DNA of 64,000 nt, from assembly GCA_963820545.1 (NCBI GenBank), contig CAWGAJ010000004.1:124001-188000 (forward strand). Reading direction: 5' to 3'. The position numbers and the translations under genes were made by a program. Position 1 is the first letter of the stretch; each line of letters starts with the position of its first letter. This document shows positions 30,876 to 40,931 of this stretch, piece after piece. This DNA comes from CAWGAJ01 sp963820545 (GTDB lineage: Bacteria > Planctomycetota > Planctomycetia > Pirellulales > Thermoguttaceae). The notes beneath the pieces are model-generated. The model was not told the origin of the DNA. It ran no database searches and saw only the letters and a program-made list of their open reading frames with translations.

Positions 30876-31561
30876 GGCCGCAATGGTCAGGCCTGTGCCG
30901 GCAATGGGGCAATCTTGGTAAAACCGGACGTAAATCGCGAGGGGAAGTGCTGTATTTGTGACATGGGGAAAATCTGTTAGGCGGAGGAACGGTCGTTTTC
31001 TATAAACTGCTTATTAACTGGCTCTGATAAGTTTAACGATTGAGGGCAATAACGGATACCGCTACCGACTCACATTTTTTAATGATAATACCGTGACCGA
31101 CCAATGACCATGCCGACCACGGCCGACCATCGCTGCGCGACGGTGCCCGCGCGGTGCCCGATGGTGGCCGTCGTGGCTTGATGGTTGAGTGCTGCCAAAC
31201 TTTTCGTGAACCGAACATGTGCACGCGGCAACTCCGCTAACTGCTTCAAGAAACCCCAATCTGGCCCACTGCGTATTTTTTTAGTGCTACACTTCTTCAA
31301 GCAAGTTCGCGTTTACGATCTGATCGTGGTGGCATAACTTAAACACACGATTGGTTTTATGCAACGCCAACTTGGCCGATTATGGCAAAGGTGAGGATTG
31401 TTAGGGCTATAGCGGACTGGGTTGAAGAGCGGGGAGTTTTGCGGATCAACGAGTCCTCAATGATCACAAAGCGTAACCTACTGTTCAGAAGAGGGCTCCC
31501 AGTTGCGGTTCATCCAATCCCCTAGACCTAGCACCGCTGATTACTCAAACCGAGAAAATCA
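30876..31561. other. Long spacer with degenerate palindromes
   Basis: About 690 bases. A GC-rich palindromic stretch near 31092-31185 (GTGACCGACCAATGACC, CCGATGGTGGCC) resembles a decayed GCGACC-type element. No credible coding frame or RNA gene was recognised in the remainder. Confidence 0.45.
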
Positions 31562-32254
31562 ATGGGTTTTTTGAAACGTTTTTTCCGCAACGTGTTCCGC
31601 GAAGGCGCTATGCCCATCGGCACCAGCAGCTTTGAACACCTCAGCGAAGAGGAGTTGGAAGCCCATCTGGGCGTCTCGCGCTACGGCGACTTTTCCCTGA
31701 CCGACGCCGTCCGGCCGTCTTACGATCTGCAAGTCGTGCCCGCGCAGGGATTCCGCCACGATTCGTATCGCGACGAGCAAGGCCGCACCAACGTACCGGT
31801 GCTGATGGCCGCCGTCTCCAAAGAAAAACTCTTCGACGTTTTTTTGGATCTCCTCGACCCCTTGGGATTCACCGTGGATGCCGTTTTGGAAACCAGCCAC
31901 AATCGCGACCAAAGCGGACACGCCGATTTATATCGCGAACACATCGACCTGCCCGTCTTGAAGAGCATCCTCTGGGAATACGAGGATCTGCTCTGCAACG
32001 ACGGTTGTACCGGCCTGGCCGTGCTTAATCCCGGCATCCCCCAGGAAATCCAATTCGACGAGCATAAATTGCTGATTGTTTACGGCAACGATCTCAGCGA
32101 GTTTGAAGAGATTCTCCGCCAACGCAGGGTAGAGTGCCGTGACCAGATGAAATTCATCACCGAGGCCGAGCACGTCCACTCCTCCAGCGACACCTACACG
32201 CGACAATTCGAAGAACTCAAAACCCGGCTGGGCATGGATTGCGCGTATGTGTAA
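31562..32254 (+). CDS. Conserved protein of unknown function
   Basis: A 230-residue soluble protein with no signal or membrane segment. The start MGFLKRFFRNVFREGAMPIG is basic and amphipathic. Notable stretches are HLSEEELEAHLGVSRYGDF, SKEKLFDVFLDLLDPLG and HKLLIVYGNDLSEFEEILR. It has the look of proteins widespread in planctomycetes, but I cannot name a domain. It is preceded by a long spacer and followed by a purine-rich tract, so it is probably transcribed alone. Confidence 0.7.
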   Translation: MGFLKRFFRNVFREGAMPIGTSSFEHLSEEELEAHLGVSRYGDFSLTDAVRPSYDLQVVPAQGFRHDSYRDEQGRTNVPVLMAAVSKEKLFDVFLDLLDPLGFTVDAVLETSHNRDQSGHADLYREHIDLPVLKSILWEYEDLLCNDGCTGLAVLNPGIPQEIQFDEHKLLIVYGNDLSEFEEILRQRRVECRDQMKFITEAEHVHSSSDTYTRQFEELKTRLGMDCAYV

Positions 32255-32257
32255 TTT

Positions 32258-32345
32258 TGGAGAGAGGGAACAGGGGACAGGGCGTAGGGGAAAGTGGTGA
32301 AAATTAGGGTTCAGGATTCGGTATTCTACATTCTCCACCCTTCAC
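32258..32345. repeat. Purine-rich tract after a + strand gene
   Basis: Words such as GGGAACAGGGGACAGGG and TTAGGGTTCAGGATTCGG on the + strand, changing to C/T-rich words (CATTCTCCACCCTTCAC) at the right. It starts three bases after the stop codon. Confidence 0.6.
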
Positions 32346-32475
32346 TATTCACTACCTCCGGCCTAGAGCCGAAATTCCGCATGCAAGTTTTTTTCTACTT
32401 CATCCAGCATTTTATTTATCCACCGTCCGCTATCTTTTTATTGAACCGCTTCAATCGTGTGAAAGGAGCCAAATC

Positions 32476-33894
32476 ATGCAACGTCTTTTCCTGAGGCTGG
32501 CAGTGGTCTTTCCCTTGATTTGCCTCGCGATCCCCACCAATCTCAATGCACAAGATTACATCGATTATAACGACCGCGGCCTGGAGTGGTACGATAAAGG
32601 CGACTATGACAATGCGCTCGCCAACTTGAACGAATCCCTACGGCTGAATCCCAATTATTCCGTCGCCTACAGCAACCGCAGTCTTGTCTGGAACGATAAG
32701 GGCGAGTATGACAAGGCCATTGACGACTGCAACCAGGCCCTGCGCCTCGATCCCAATAACGCCTACGCCTACAGCGGCCGCGGCATTGTCTGGATTGGCA
32801 AAGGTGAATACGACAAGGCCATCGCCGACCTTAATCAAGCCATGCGCCTCGATCCCGATGTCGCAGTCCTCTATGGCCACCGCGGCGATGCCTGGAGTGG
32901 AAAAGGCGAATACGACAAGGCCATCGCCGACTACAACCAAGCCCTGCGCCTCGAGCCCAATAACGCCATCGCCTACAGCAACCGCGGCATGATCTGGAAC
33001 GATAAAGGCGAATACGACCAGGCCATCGCCGATTTCAATCAGGCAATTCGTCTCAATCCCAAATACGCCAGCTCCTACGTCAACCGCGGCTATGCCTGGA
33101 GCGACAAAGGCGAATACGACAAGGCCATCGCCGACGCCGACAAAACCCTGCAAATAGATCCCAAACACTACTCCGCCTACAATCTCCGCAGTTATGCCTG
33201 GAATTCCCAAGGCGAGTACGACAAGGCCATTGAGGACTGTAATCAAGCCCTGCGCCACGATCCCAAAAACAGCGTCGCCTACAACAACCGCAGTTGGGCC
33301 TGGAATGAAAAAGGCGAGTACGACAAGGCCATCGCCGACGCCAACCAATCTCTGCGGCTCGATCCCAATTATGTCAACGCCTACCTCAACCGCGGCTATG
33401 CCTGGATGGAAAAAGGCGAATACGACAAGGCCATTGCCGACCACGACCAAGCCATAAAACTCAATCCCAATTCCGCCAATGTCTACGTCCACCGCGGCTA
33501 TGTTTGGAAAAGGAAAGGCGAGTACGACAAGGCCGTAGCGGACTATAACCAAGCCCTGAGTATTGATCCCAATTTCGCCCTAGCCTACCGCAGGCTCGGT
33601 TGGCTGCAAGCGACCTGTCCCGATAAAAAATACCGCGACGCCAAACGGGCCTTCGAGAACGCCAACAAAGCCTACCAATTAAACTTTGGGAAAGACTGGA
33701 CTTATATCGACACGCTCGCCGCGGTGTATGCCGAAAACAAGGATTTTGAGACGGCCCGCGAGTGGGCGGCCAAGGCCATCAAAATGACCGAGACCGACAA
33801 GACCGCAACGGACAAAGACAAAAAAGATCTCAACGCCCGCCTGGAACTCTACAAGCAAGAAAAACCCTTTCGCGAAGAACTCAAAAAACCGTAG
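32476..33894 (+). CDS. Exported TPR protein with a near-identical repeat array
   Basis: A 472-residue protein. Signal peptide MQRLFLRLAVVFPLICLAIP with likely cleavage after LNA. Then about eleven 34-residue TPRs built on WNDKGEYDKAIADYNQALRL from residue about 30 to 370, and a less repetitive helical tail. AAGGAG precedes the ATG. The repeats are also very similar at DNA level with a 102-base period, so the array is recent or kept uniform. It probably binds a partner in the periplasm. A 304-codon frame on the other strand is a shadow. Confidence 0.85.
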   Translation: MQRLFLRLAVVFPLICLAIPTNLNAQDYIDYNDRGLEWYDKGDYDNALANLNESLRLNPNYSVAYSNRSLVWNDKGEYDKAIDDCNQALRLDPNNAYAYSGRGIVWIGKGEYDKAIADLNQAMRLDPDVAVLYGHRGDAWSGKGEYDKAIADYNQALRLEPNNAIAYSNRGMIWNDKGEYDQAIADFNQAIRLNPKYASSYVNRGYAWSDKGEYDKAIADADKTLQIDPKHYSAYNLRSYAWNSQGEYDKAIEDCNQALRHDPKNSVAYNNRSWAWNEKGEYDKAIADANQSLRLDPNYVNAYLNRGYAWMEKGEYDKAIADHDQAIKLNPNSANVYVHRGYVWKRKGEYDKAVADYNQALSIDPNFALAYRRLGWLQATCPDKKYRDAKRAFENANKAYQLNFGKDWTYIDTLAAVYAENKDFETAREWAAKAIKMTETDKTATDKDKKDLNARLELYKQEKPFREELKKP

Positions 33895-34044
33895 CGGAAG
33901 CGTGGCTTGAAACATCTTATCGGTCCGAGAATTAGGGTTTTATGGCGGCGTTCTCCCTGCCAAAAGGTGATGCGCCATACTGTAAGCTATATTTTCATAG
34001 GGTTTTATGGTTTTTTTTAAGTATGGTTTATAAGGAGCAGGATC

Positions 34045-35853
34045 ATGTTCACGTTCGACTGGGTGCTGAACGGCATTGCGATCTTCTTTATAGCCGTTGT
34101 AGTTCTGGTAGGTATAGCCTCATTGATCGTGACGGCGATCTACCATTACTCCCGACTCCGTGGACGGACCGGCGCCATGCGTTTAAACACGCAGACAGAC
34201 ACGAGTGGGGAAGCTGCCAAGGCAGACCGGGCACGGAAATTTATCCAGGCCAGGGAGGCCCACCAAGACGCCTTAGGTTGGTCCACTGCCGAGGACGAAG
34301 CTGATTCCGCCAAACCGCAGGGACATTTAACGAAAAAGGAGGACGCGATAAGCGACGGAGAAAAAACTATTCTCATTGCCGATGACGATCCCGTGGTAGT
34401 CTTTGCGCTCATGCGGCGCTTGCAACAACTCGGCTTTCAGGTGATCCGCTCACCCGATGCCGCTCATGCACTAATGGGCATCATGAAAGTCAAACCCGAC
34501 TTGGTAATCCTCGACATATACATGCCCTCGGGCAATGGTTTGGCCGTGTGCGAGATGATGGCCTCCGATCCGCATTACTCTGGCATCCCGGTGATTATTC
34601 ACAGCATTCTCGGCGACGAGGCCACTAAAGAGCGTACTCAGCGTCTGGGCGCACACTATGTGGAAAAGTCGCCACAGTCGTGGGCCCAGATCAAAGCGCT
34701 TGTGGAGACCCTTATCGGCAAAGGCGGCGGCGAAGATGACATGACAGAGAACATGCCGGAGGTGGCCGGCGCTTTGCCTGAGGAGCAGTCCACCGCGGCG
34801 CATGGCAATGAACCCGTGCCAGCATCGCCGGCAACTGCCGATATGCTGGCCGGCGGCGAGACCGTCGCTGCGCCGAGTCCCGAAAAACTCGACTCTGCTT
34901 TAGCTAAAGAACCGTCCGATGTCATTCCACAACCGATAGTGCCGGTGTGCGGACACGCGCGTGTGCTGTGCATCGACGGCCTGCAGGGCGAATTGGAATT
35001 GTTCCAGAACCGTCTCTCCGCGCTGGGAGTGGAAGTGACCAGGATCAATGATCTGGAGGAGGGTTTTTGGACGTGTTTTACTAATAAGCCGCACGTTGTA
35101 GTGATCCGTATGGCCGGCGGCGACAAGAAGCTTCTGGAGATTCTCCATCGCTTTGTATCGCATCCTTTCACCCGCAACTTTCCCGTCATCTTCATCAATC
35201 AAGGTAATGAAATCCCCGCGGAAAATTTGCCCGTCTCGGCCAATTTCAAGGCCTTAAGGACGCCGATTGCTTGGAACGAACTGTTCCAGGAACTGGAAAA
35301 AATCATCCCCATCGCCGACCTGCAAAAAGACGACCCGCTTGTGAAAACCATGTATTCCGGCAAGGAAATCGATGTAACGGACGCGCCAGCATCATCCGCG
35401 CCGCCATTGCAGTCCGCAGTCCCCGGCGAAACGTCGTTAAAAATCCTCTGCATCGACGACGATCCCGTTATCGTCAAGTCGATCGCCGCCCGGCTGAAGC
35501 CCTACGCCATCGAGGTCAAAGAGGCCCATAACGGCACGACAGGATACCTGCAAGCGATTAGCGATATGCCGGATATTATTCTGCTCGATTTGCAAATGCC
35601 CCACGGCGACGGCCACTACGTACTGGCCAAGTTAAAGGAGCATTCGCGCACAAAAGATATTCCCGTCATCATGTTGACCGTGGAAACACACCCCGGCGTT
35701 CGCCGGCAAATGCTCGGACTGGGAGCGGCGGGCTTCTTGAGCAAACCCGTGCACTGGCGCGAGTTTTTTGCCGAGATCGGACGACACGTCCAATTGCCCG
35801 ATCAACTGATCCGCGACTATCATCTCCCCGAAGATCTCTTTGTCCCCGTCTGA
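34045..35853 (+). CDS. Membrane-anchored triple receiver-domain protein
   Basis: A 602-residue protein. One N-terminal membrane helix (AIFFIAVVVLVGIASLIVTA) is followed by three receiver-type domains. REC1 near residues 108-230 has LIADDDP and LVILDIYMPSGNGL, with its phosphoacceptor Asp. REC2 near 305-420 (RVLCIDG, VVVIRMAGG) has lost the acceptor Asp. REC3 near 470-590 has LCIDDDPVIVKS, IILLDLQMPHGDG and the Lys in FLSKPVHW. There is no output domain, so it may relay or buffer phosphate. AAGGAG lies before the ATG. It converges end to end with the hybrid kinase. Confidence 0.87.
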   Translation: MFTFDWVLNGIAIFFIAVVVLVGIASLIVTAIYHYSRLRGRTGAMRLNTQTDTSGEAAKADRARKFIQAREAHQDALGWSTAEDEADSAKPQGHLTKKEDAISDGEKTILIADDDPVVVFALMRRLQQLGFQVIRSPDAAHALMGIMKVKPDLVILDIYMPSGNGLAVCEMMASDPHYSGIPVIIHSILGDEATKERTQRLGAHYVEKSPQSWAQIKALVETLIGKGGGEDDMTENMPEVAGALPEEQSTAAHGNEPVPASPATADMLAGGETVAAPSPEKLDSALAKEPSDVIPQPIVPVCGHARVLCIDGLQGELELFQNRLSALGVEVTRINDLEEGFWTCFTNKPHVVVIRMAGGDKKLLEILHRFVSHPFTRNFPVIFINQGNEIPAENLPVSANFKALRTPIAWNELFQELEKIIPIADLQKDDPLVKTMYSGKEIDVTDAPASSAPPLQSAVPGETSLKILCIDDDPVIVKSIAARLKPYAIEVKEAHNGTTGYLQAISDMPDIILLDLQMPHGDGHYVLAKLKEHSRTKDIPVIMLTVETHPGVRRQMLGLGAAGFLSKPVHWREFFAEIGRHVQLPDQLIRDYHLPEDLFVPV

Positions 35854-38800
35854 TCAACGGTTCCGCGCTTCCTGGAGATAATCGGTTAAAGCCCGTTCAG
35901 TCAATTCCAGTCGTTGGCATACCTCCGTAAACAACTGGTCGGCTTCCGACAATCGGCCCTCGCGGCCTTGTTGCTCCAGCGCCCGCAGCGTAGAAACCAT
36001 GGCTTTTGCTCCGCAAACCGCGCTAGACCCGGCGAGCTTGTGAGCCAATTGCTGCACATTTTCCGCAGCGCCGGCAGCGATCGCTTGTTTTAGCTCGGTT
36101 AGTATTTCCCGGGCCTGCGTCAGATAGAGATCGACCAGTTCGCTCATTACTTCCGCACCCATTTCGGAGCTTTCTTCCAACAATTCCAGGTCTAGCAGCG
36201 GTTCATCAGGCTGCACGGTTAGTGCGTCGGGCGTCATGGCGAAGGCCTTGGACGCCGTGGTTAGGGTATTGGGCGTCATGGTGGAAGGCGTTGTTTCCTT
36301 TGCCGCGGCATGTTCGCCGATCGACGCTTGTTCCAGGCTGGTTTGAGGCGTGGCGGCATGCTCGGCACGGTCCTCAGTATGGACAAGCGCACCGCAGCGC
36401 TCTATGGCCGCTCTTAGTTCAGACTCACGAACCGGTTTGCTGAGGTAATCGTTCATGCCTGCGGCAAGGCATTCTTCACGGTCGCCCTTCATGGCATGGG
36501 CGGTCATGGCGATAATGTAGACGAGTTTCCGCTGTTTGCGCTGTTCGAGCAAGCGGATCTCCCGCGTGGCTTCGTAGCCGTCCATTTCCGGCATCTGGCA
36601 ATCCATAAAAATCACGTCGTAGGGGATCCGCCGTAGCGACTCCAATACTTCTAGGCCGTTGGAAGCCACGTCGGCGCGATAGCCCATTTTCTTCAGCATT
36701 TTCAGGGCCACTTTCTGGTTTATAAGATTGTCTTCCGCCAGAAGAATCCGCAGGGGATAGCGCTGTTCGAAAGCACTATGGGTTGGCGTCGGTGCAAAGT
36801 CCTGCTTCATTATGGACGCGATTCCTGTTCCTAACATGTCACATAGCACATTGTATATTTGAGAGGGCTTGATCGGTTTGATCAAACGGGCGGAGAAGCG
36901 AGCATTTTCACTGTTGCTCAGGCGGCAATAGCGCGAGGAAAGCAGAACCAAATGCATCGACCTCGCGCCGGGTATTTTTTTCATCTCCTCGGCCAGCGTA
37001 AGTCCATCCATCTCCGGCATCTGCAGATCCAAAAAGGCCAGATCGAACGAGGCGCCTTTGCACAGTAGATCCAGGGCCTCGGGCCCCGAAGCCACGGCGG
37101 TCGGACGCATCGCCAGGCGTTCGACCTGGGCGACGAGGATGTCCCGGTTGCTCTTGTTGTCATCGACAATCAGCACCCGCTTGCCGGCCAGAGAGACCAT
37201 AATCGATGTATCCTGAGGCGACTGATCGGGGGCCAGCACCGCTAGGACGGAAAAATTGAACGATGCCCCTTCGCCCGGAATTCCGCTGCTTTCCACCCAC
37301 ATCGTTCCGCCCATCATCTCACAGAGACGCTTGCTTATTGCCAGGCCCAGACCGGTTCCGCCGAAGCGACGGCTTGTCGAGGCATCGACCTGGCTGAAGG
37401 ATAGGAACAACCGGTCCTGGCGGTCGGGTGGAATTCCCAGGCCGGTGTCTCGGACTACAAAATGAAGTTGGTATAGGCCATTGTCGCGCATTTCACCCGA
37501 TACAGACGCCGTCACCTCGCCCTGGTCGGTGAACTTGACCGCGTTGCTCAACACGTTGACCAGGATTTGGCGCAGCCGGGTCACATCGCCCACGAAGAAA
37601 GACGGCAGGTCTTCTTGCATCTGGTAGCCGATTTCAAGTTTTTTCTCCTCGGCTCTCTGATTGACCAGGTCCAGCGACTCTTCGATGCATTGACGCAGGT
37701 CAAACGGTTGGTTTTCCAGGTCCATTTTCTCGGCTTCGAGCTTGGAGAAATCGAGGATGTTGTTCATCAGGGCAAGGAGCATTTCCCCGCTCGTGCGCAC
37801 CGTCTCCGTACAATCCTGCTGCTCCGCGTCCAGCTTGGTGTCCAGCAGCAAGCCGGTCATGCCGATGATTGCGTTTAAAGGCGTGCGGATCTCGTGGCTC
37901 ATACTGGCCAGGAACCGACTCTTGACCGCGCTCGCCTTTTTGAGTTCAAGATTCACGTTTGCCAGATCATCATGTGCCTTTTTCAAGGCTTCTTCAGCTC
38001 CTTTCCGCTCGGTGATGTCCTCCTTGATGGCGATGAAATTGGTGATTCTTCCCAGCTCATCTTTGATCGGCGCGATCAGCGCTTGCTCACAATAGTACTC
38101 GCCGTTTTTCTTCTTGTTGTAGAACACGCCCCGCCATTCGCGTCCGGATAGGATCGTGTCCCATAGTTTCTGGTACTCCTCCGGCGTCGTTTTCCCGGAT
38201 TTTAGTATGCGGGGGTTCTTTCCCCGGGCCTCGTCGAGCGTATAGCCAGTGGTCTGGCTAAATTTCGGATTGACGTATTCGATGTTGCCTTCCCGATCGG
38301 TAATCACGATAATGGCCGGGTTCTGCTCCACCGCGACCGATAGCTTCTTCAACTCTATCTCCACCCGCTTCCGCGCGGTGATGTCGCGTACGGTTGCCTG
38401 CAGGACTCGCTTTCCGCCGTAGTCAAAAGCCGAAAGGAGCACTTCCGCCGGGAAGTCTTCGCCGTTTTTGCGGTAATGCACCCATTCAAAGCGATTGACG
38501 CCTGCTCGGTAAGCCGTCTGAATCTGCTCCTGGGCCGCCAGCAAAGACTCCTGGCCGTTGGGTTGGGTCGGAGGAGATATGTCGGCCGGATGTATATTGA
38601 TGAACTCTTCCTTGCTCTTAAAGCCAAACAGTTCCAAAGTCCGCGGATTGCAGTCAAAAAATCCCTTCTCCGTAAGCAGCATGATTGCATCGTTGGAGCA
38701 CTCATACATGGCCCGCAACCGTTCCTCGCTCAAGTGCAGTATTTCCTCGGCGCGTCTGCGCTCGGTGATGTCGCGGAAGACGCCGACATTGCACGTCCTG

Positions 38801-40329
38801 CCACCAAGAGTGACACCGACCCCCTTGATATCCGCATAGACAATTGCGCCGTCCTTGCCGAGACAGGGAATGTCCCGTGCAAGAGCTTTGTTTCCGCGGA
38901 TCTGAGCTTCGAAATCCGCCAGGATGTTCTGCAAAGCATCTTTCGGGTGAATGTCCCCGATGCCCATCGTTGTCAATTCGTCCTCTGTGTACCCCAGCAT
39001 CCGGCAAAATGCCGGATTCGCGTACTTCAGCATCTTCGTTTCAACGTCGGCAATCAGGATGCCATCGGCACTTGCTTCAAGAATCGCACGGTATCTTCCT
39101 TCGGAGTCCCGCAGCAACTCTTCCGTCTGCTTGCGCTCGGCAACCTCTTTTTTCAGCGTTTCGTTAGTGCGGCTCAATTCGGCGGCGCGTTCTTCGACAA
39201 GCCCTTCAAGGTTTTCTTGGTATCGCCGCAGTTCAGCCGTGCGCTTCAGCACCATGCGTTCCATGCGCGTGCGTTGCGACAGGATAGCCCAAAGATAAAG
39301 GCCCAGAAGGAACGTTAGCCCGAAACCGGCGGGCAGTATGAGCCAGCAATACAAGTGGTAATGATGGATCATGTAAGCTGAATTTGGCGTGATGTACATT
39401 GCCCACTGACGATCGGCAAATATCCATTTGGAAAGATAATACGGCGGCGGGGGAGTAAAAGCCAATCTCCACGAAGGCGCCGGTTTTACTCTCGCGGTCC
39501 AGTGATGGATCAATTGCCGTTCTTTTGGTGCAGACAGGTCGAGGAGATCGAACGAAAGACCTTCCGGCGCTACGGTGTCCATTGCAGAGGCGAGGGTATC
39601 ACCGGCCCAAAATATTCCCACCGCGAATCCTTCCAGAGCCGCTCTCCGCTCTTGTACCGTAGCGTTTGGCAAATTCTTTTTGTAGACGGGGAGAGCGACG
39701 ATAAAACCCGATTGATTTTTATCCTCCTGCATCAACTGGATTCGTCCGCTGACAGCGGCCCCTCCTGTGTCACGCGCCCGCTCTAGTGTATCCTGGCGGA
39801 GCGGTTCCGACCCTAAATCGAAGCCAATCATCTTTTCGTTTCTTTTCAGCGGTTCGACATACAATACCGGATAGTATGCCTCGCGCTGGTCAGCGGGAAC
39901 GAGGTGTCTGTTGGCGTCGCACTCCTTAATCTGAAAGTCGGGCAGTCCCCCTTGCCGCTGTGTTTCAACAAAGTTGGCGCGCTGGTCTGGTAAGACGCGG
40001 GGAATCCATTCCATCGCCTGGAGCTCTTTCTGCTCGGCCAGAAAAGGGACGGTGAAGATCGCGAACTCTCTGCGTTCCACGAAATCTGATACATTATAAC
40101 AACCTTGCAGGGCCTTGATTGCCAAAATACACTGCTCCAATTTTCCGGCAATGAGATTAGCGCGAAGGCTGGCGTCGTGCTCGAACTGGATCTTAAATCT
40201 GTTTAACTCCGCGTTCCGTGCCGACCCAAAAAAAACCGAGGTCACTGCAAGACCCAACAGTGTGACCGCAAAAAGACGCCAGACTGTTCGCCGCGAGGTT
40301 GTAAACATATTGAGACGTTGTTCAGACAT
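35854..40329 (-). CDS. CHASE-PAS hybrid histidine kinase with two RECs and HPt
   Basis: A protein of about 1491 residues. Membrane helix near 15-35, a periplasmic CHASE sensor domain (about 75-300), second helix near 327-351, then a coiled coil and three PAS domains (about 410-770; YANPAFCRMLGYTEDEL, YVNPKFSQTTGYTLDEA). HisKA has SMSHEIRTPLNAIIG with His near 812. The ATPase has VLSNAVKFT, DTGLGIP and GGTGLGLAIS. Two receivers follow (FLDLQMPEMDG; FMDCQMPEMDGYEATREI), and the tail is an HPt domain with AHKLAGSSAVCGA. All phosphorelay residues are present in one chain. ATG at 40329 is chosen since the upstream extension is not conserved-looking, though AAGGGG sits very close to it. Confidence 0.9.
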   Translation of the reverse strand: MSEQRLNMFTTSRRTVWRLFAVTLLGLAVTSVFFGSARNAELNRFKIQFEHDASLRANLIAGKLEQCILAIKALQGCYNVSDFVERREFAIFTVPFLAEQKELQAMEWIPRVLPDQRANFVETQRQGGLPDFQIKECDANRHLVPADQREAYYPVLYVEPLKRNEKMIGFDLGSEPLRQDTLERARDTGGAAVSGRIQLMQEDKNQSGFIVALPVYKKNLPNATVQERRAALEGFAVGIFWAGDTLASAMDTVAPEGLSFDLLDLSAPKERQLIHHWTARVKPAPSWRLAFTPPPPYYLSKWIFADRQWAMYITPNSAYMIHHYHLYCWLILPAGFGLTFLLGLYLWAILSQRTRMERMVLKRTAELRRYQENLEGLVEERAAELSRTNETLKKEVAERKQTEELLRDSEGRYRAILEASADGILIADVETKMLKYANPAFCRMLGYTEDELTTMGIGDIHPKDALQNILADFEAQIRGNKALARDIPCLGKDGAIVYADIKGVGVTLGGRTCNVGVFRDITERRRAEEILHLSEERLRAMYECSNDAIMLLTEKGFFDCNPRTLELFGFKSKEEFINIHPADISPPTQPNGQESLLAAQEQIQTAYRAGVNRFEWVHYRKNGEDFPAEVLLSAFDYGGKRVLQATVRDITARKRVEIELKKLSVAVEQNPAIIVITDREGNIEYVNPKFSQTTGYTLDEARGKNPRILKSGKTTPEEYQKLWDTILSGREWRGVFYNKKKNGEYYCEQALIAPIKDELGRITNFIAIKEDITERKGAEEALKKAHDDLANVNLELKKASAVKSRFLASMSHEIRTPLNAIIGMTGLLLDTKLDAEQQDCTETVRTSGEMLLALMNNILDFSKLEAEKMDLENQPFDLRQCIEESLDLVNQRAEEKKLEIGYQMQEDLPSFFVGDVTRLRQILVNVLSNAVKFTDQGEVTASVSGEMRDNGLYQLHFVVRDTGLGIPPDRQDRLFLSFSQVDASTSRRFGGTGLGLAISKRLCEMMGGTMWVESSGIPGEGASFNFSVLAVLAPDQSPQDTSIMVSLAGKRVLIVDDNKSNRDILVAQVERLAMRPTAVASGPEALDLLCKGASFDLAFLDLQMPEMDGLTLAEEMKKIPGARSMHLVLLSSRYCRLSNSENARFSARLIKPIKPSQIYNVLCDMLGTGIASIMKQDFAPTPTHSAFEQRYPLRILLAEDNLINQKVALKMLKKMGYRADVASNGLEVLESLRRIPYDVIFMDCQMPEMDGYEATREIRLLEQRKQRKLVYIIAMTAHAMKGDREECLAAGMNDYLSKPVRESELRAAIERCGALVHTEDRAEHAATPQTSLEQASIGEHAAAKETTPSTMTPNTLTTASKAFAMTPDALTVQPDEPLLDLELLEESSEMGAEVMSELVDLYLTQAREILTELKQAIAAGAAENVQQLAHKLAGSSAVCGAKAMVSTLRALEQQGREGRLSEADQLFTEVCQRLELTERALTDYLQEARNR

Positions 40330-40682
40330 GCCCCTTAAAATCCTCGGAAAAGAGTAGTCCAACTGTAGTTGGATAAATACAAAACATACCCTGTGAAAAT
40401 ATAAGCCGGACTCTGCCGGCTGGTACAAAAAGAGATCCGTATGCCCCCATAGTCTGGTTATCTCTCTGAAATCCAAGAAACTGCCGGTAGGTAAGAACCG
40501 GTTATGAGGATTTCAACGGCATCTCCAGTTCTAGTGATTTAGCATCCGCCGGGGGCTGCGCTGATAACCAGTTGAGGCTGTCCGGGAATTGCCCCGGCTA
40601 CTTGACATCAGAAAGGCATTCAGAGATGTTTATCAATGTCGTTCGCCAGATTGTTTTCCGCTTAACATAAGGAGATTGAGCA

Positions 40683-40931
40683 ATGGAAGATTATGTTTTT
40701 TTCCGGAAAATGATCACCCCCGTGATCATCCAAGCGTTATTTTGGGTTGCGGTTGTTTTATCAGTTATTTATGGCTTATATGTGTTAGTTAGGATCAATT
40801 TTATTTTCGGCCTTTTGATGATAATATTCTATCCCATATTGTATCGAATCTTGGCCGAACTCATCTTACTGGCCTTCAAAATTTATGATCGCCTGGGCGA
40901 AATCCACGATTCGCTGAAAGCGGGCAAATAA
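40683..40931 (+). CDS. DUF4282-type small membrane protein
   Basis: An 82-residue protein with two helices: IIQALFWVAVVLSVIYGLYV and FIFGLLMIIFYPILYRILAE, then a charged tail. The start MEDYVFFRKMITP and the ILAELILLAFKIYDRL end fit DUF4282, a widespread family of small inner-membrane proteins of unknown role. AAGGAG lies nine bases before the ATG. It is alone between the kinase and a long spacer. Confidence 0.8.
   Translation: MEDYVFFRKMITPVIIQALFWVAVVLSVIYGLYVLVRINFIFGLLMIIFYPILYRILAELILLAFKIYDRLGEIHDSLKAGK

Noticed and set aside
32638..33552. 304-codon minus-strand frame opposite the TPR gene
   Set aside because: It is an artefact of the repeat: its product is a periodic Val/Gly/Ile pattern mirroring the TPR codons, with no start site.
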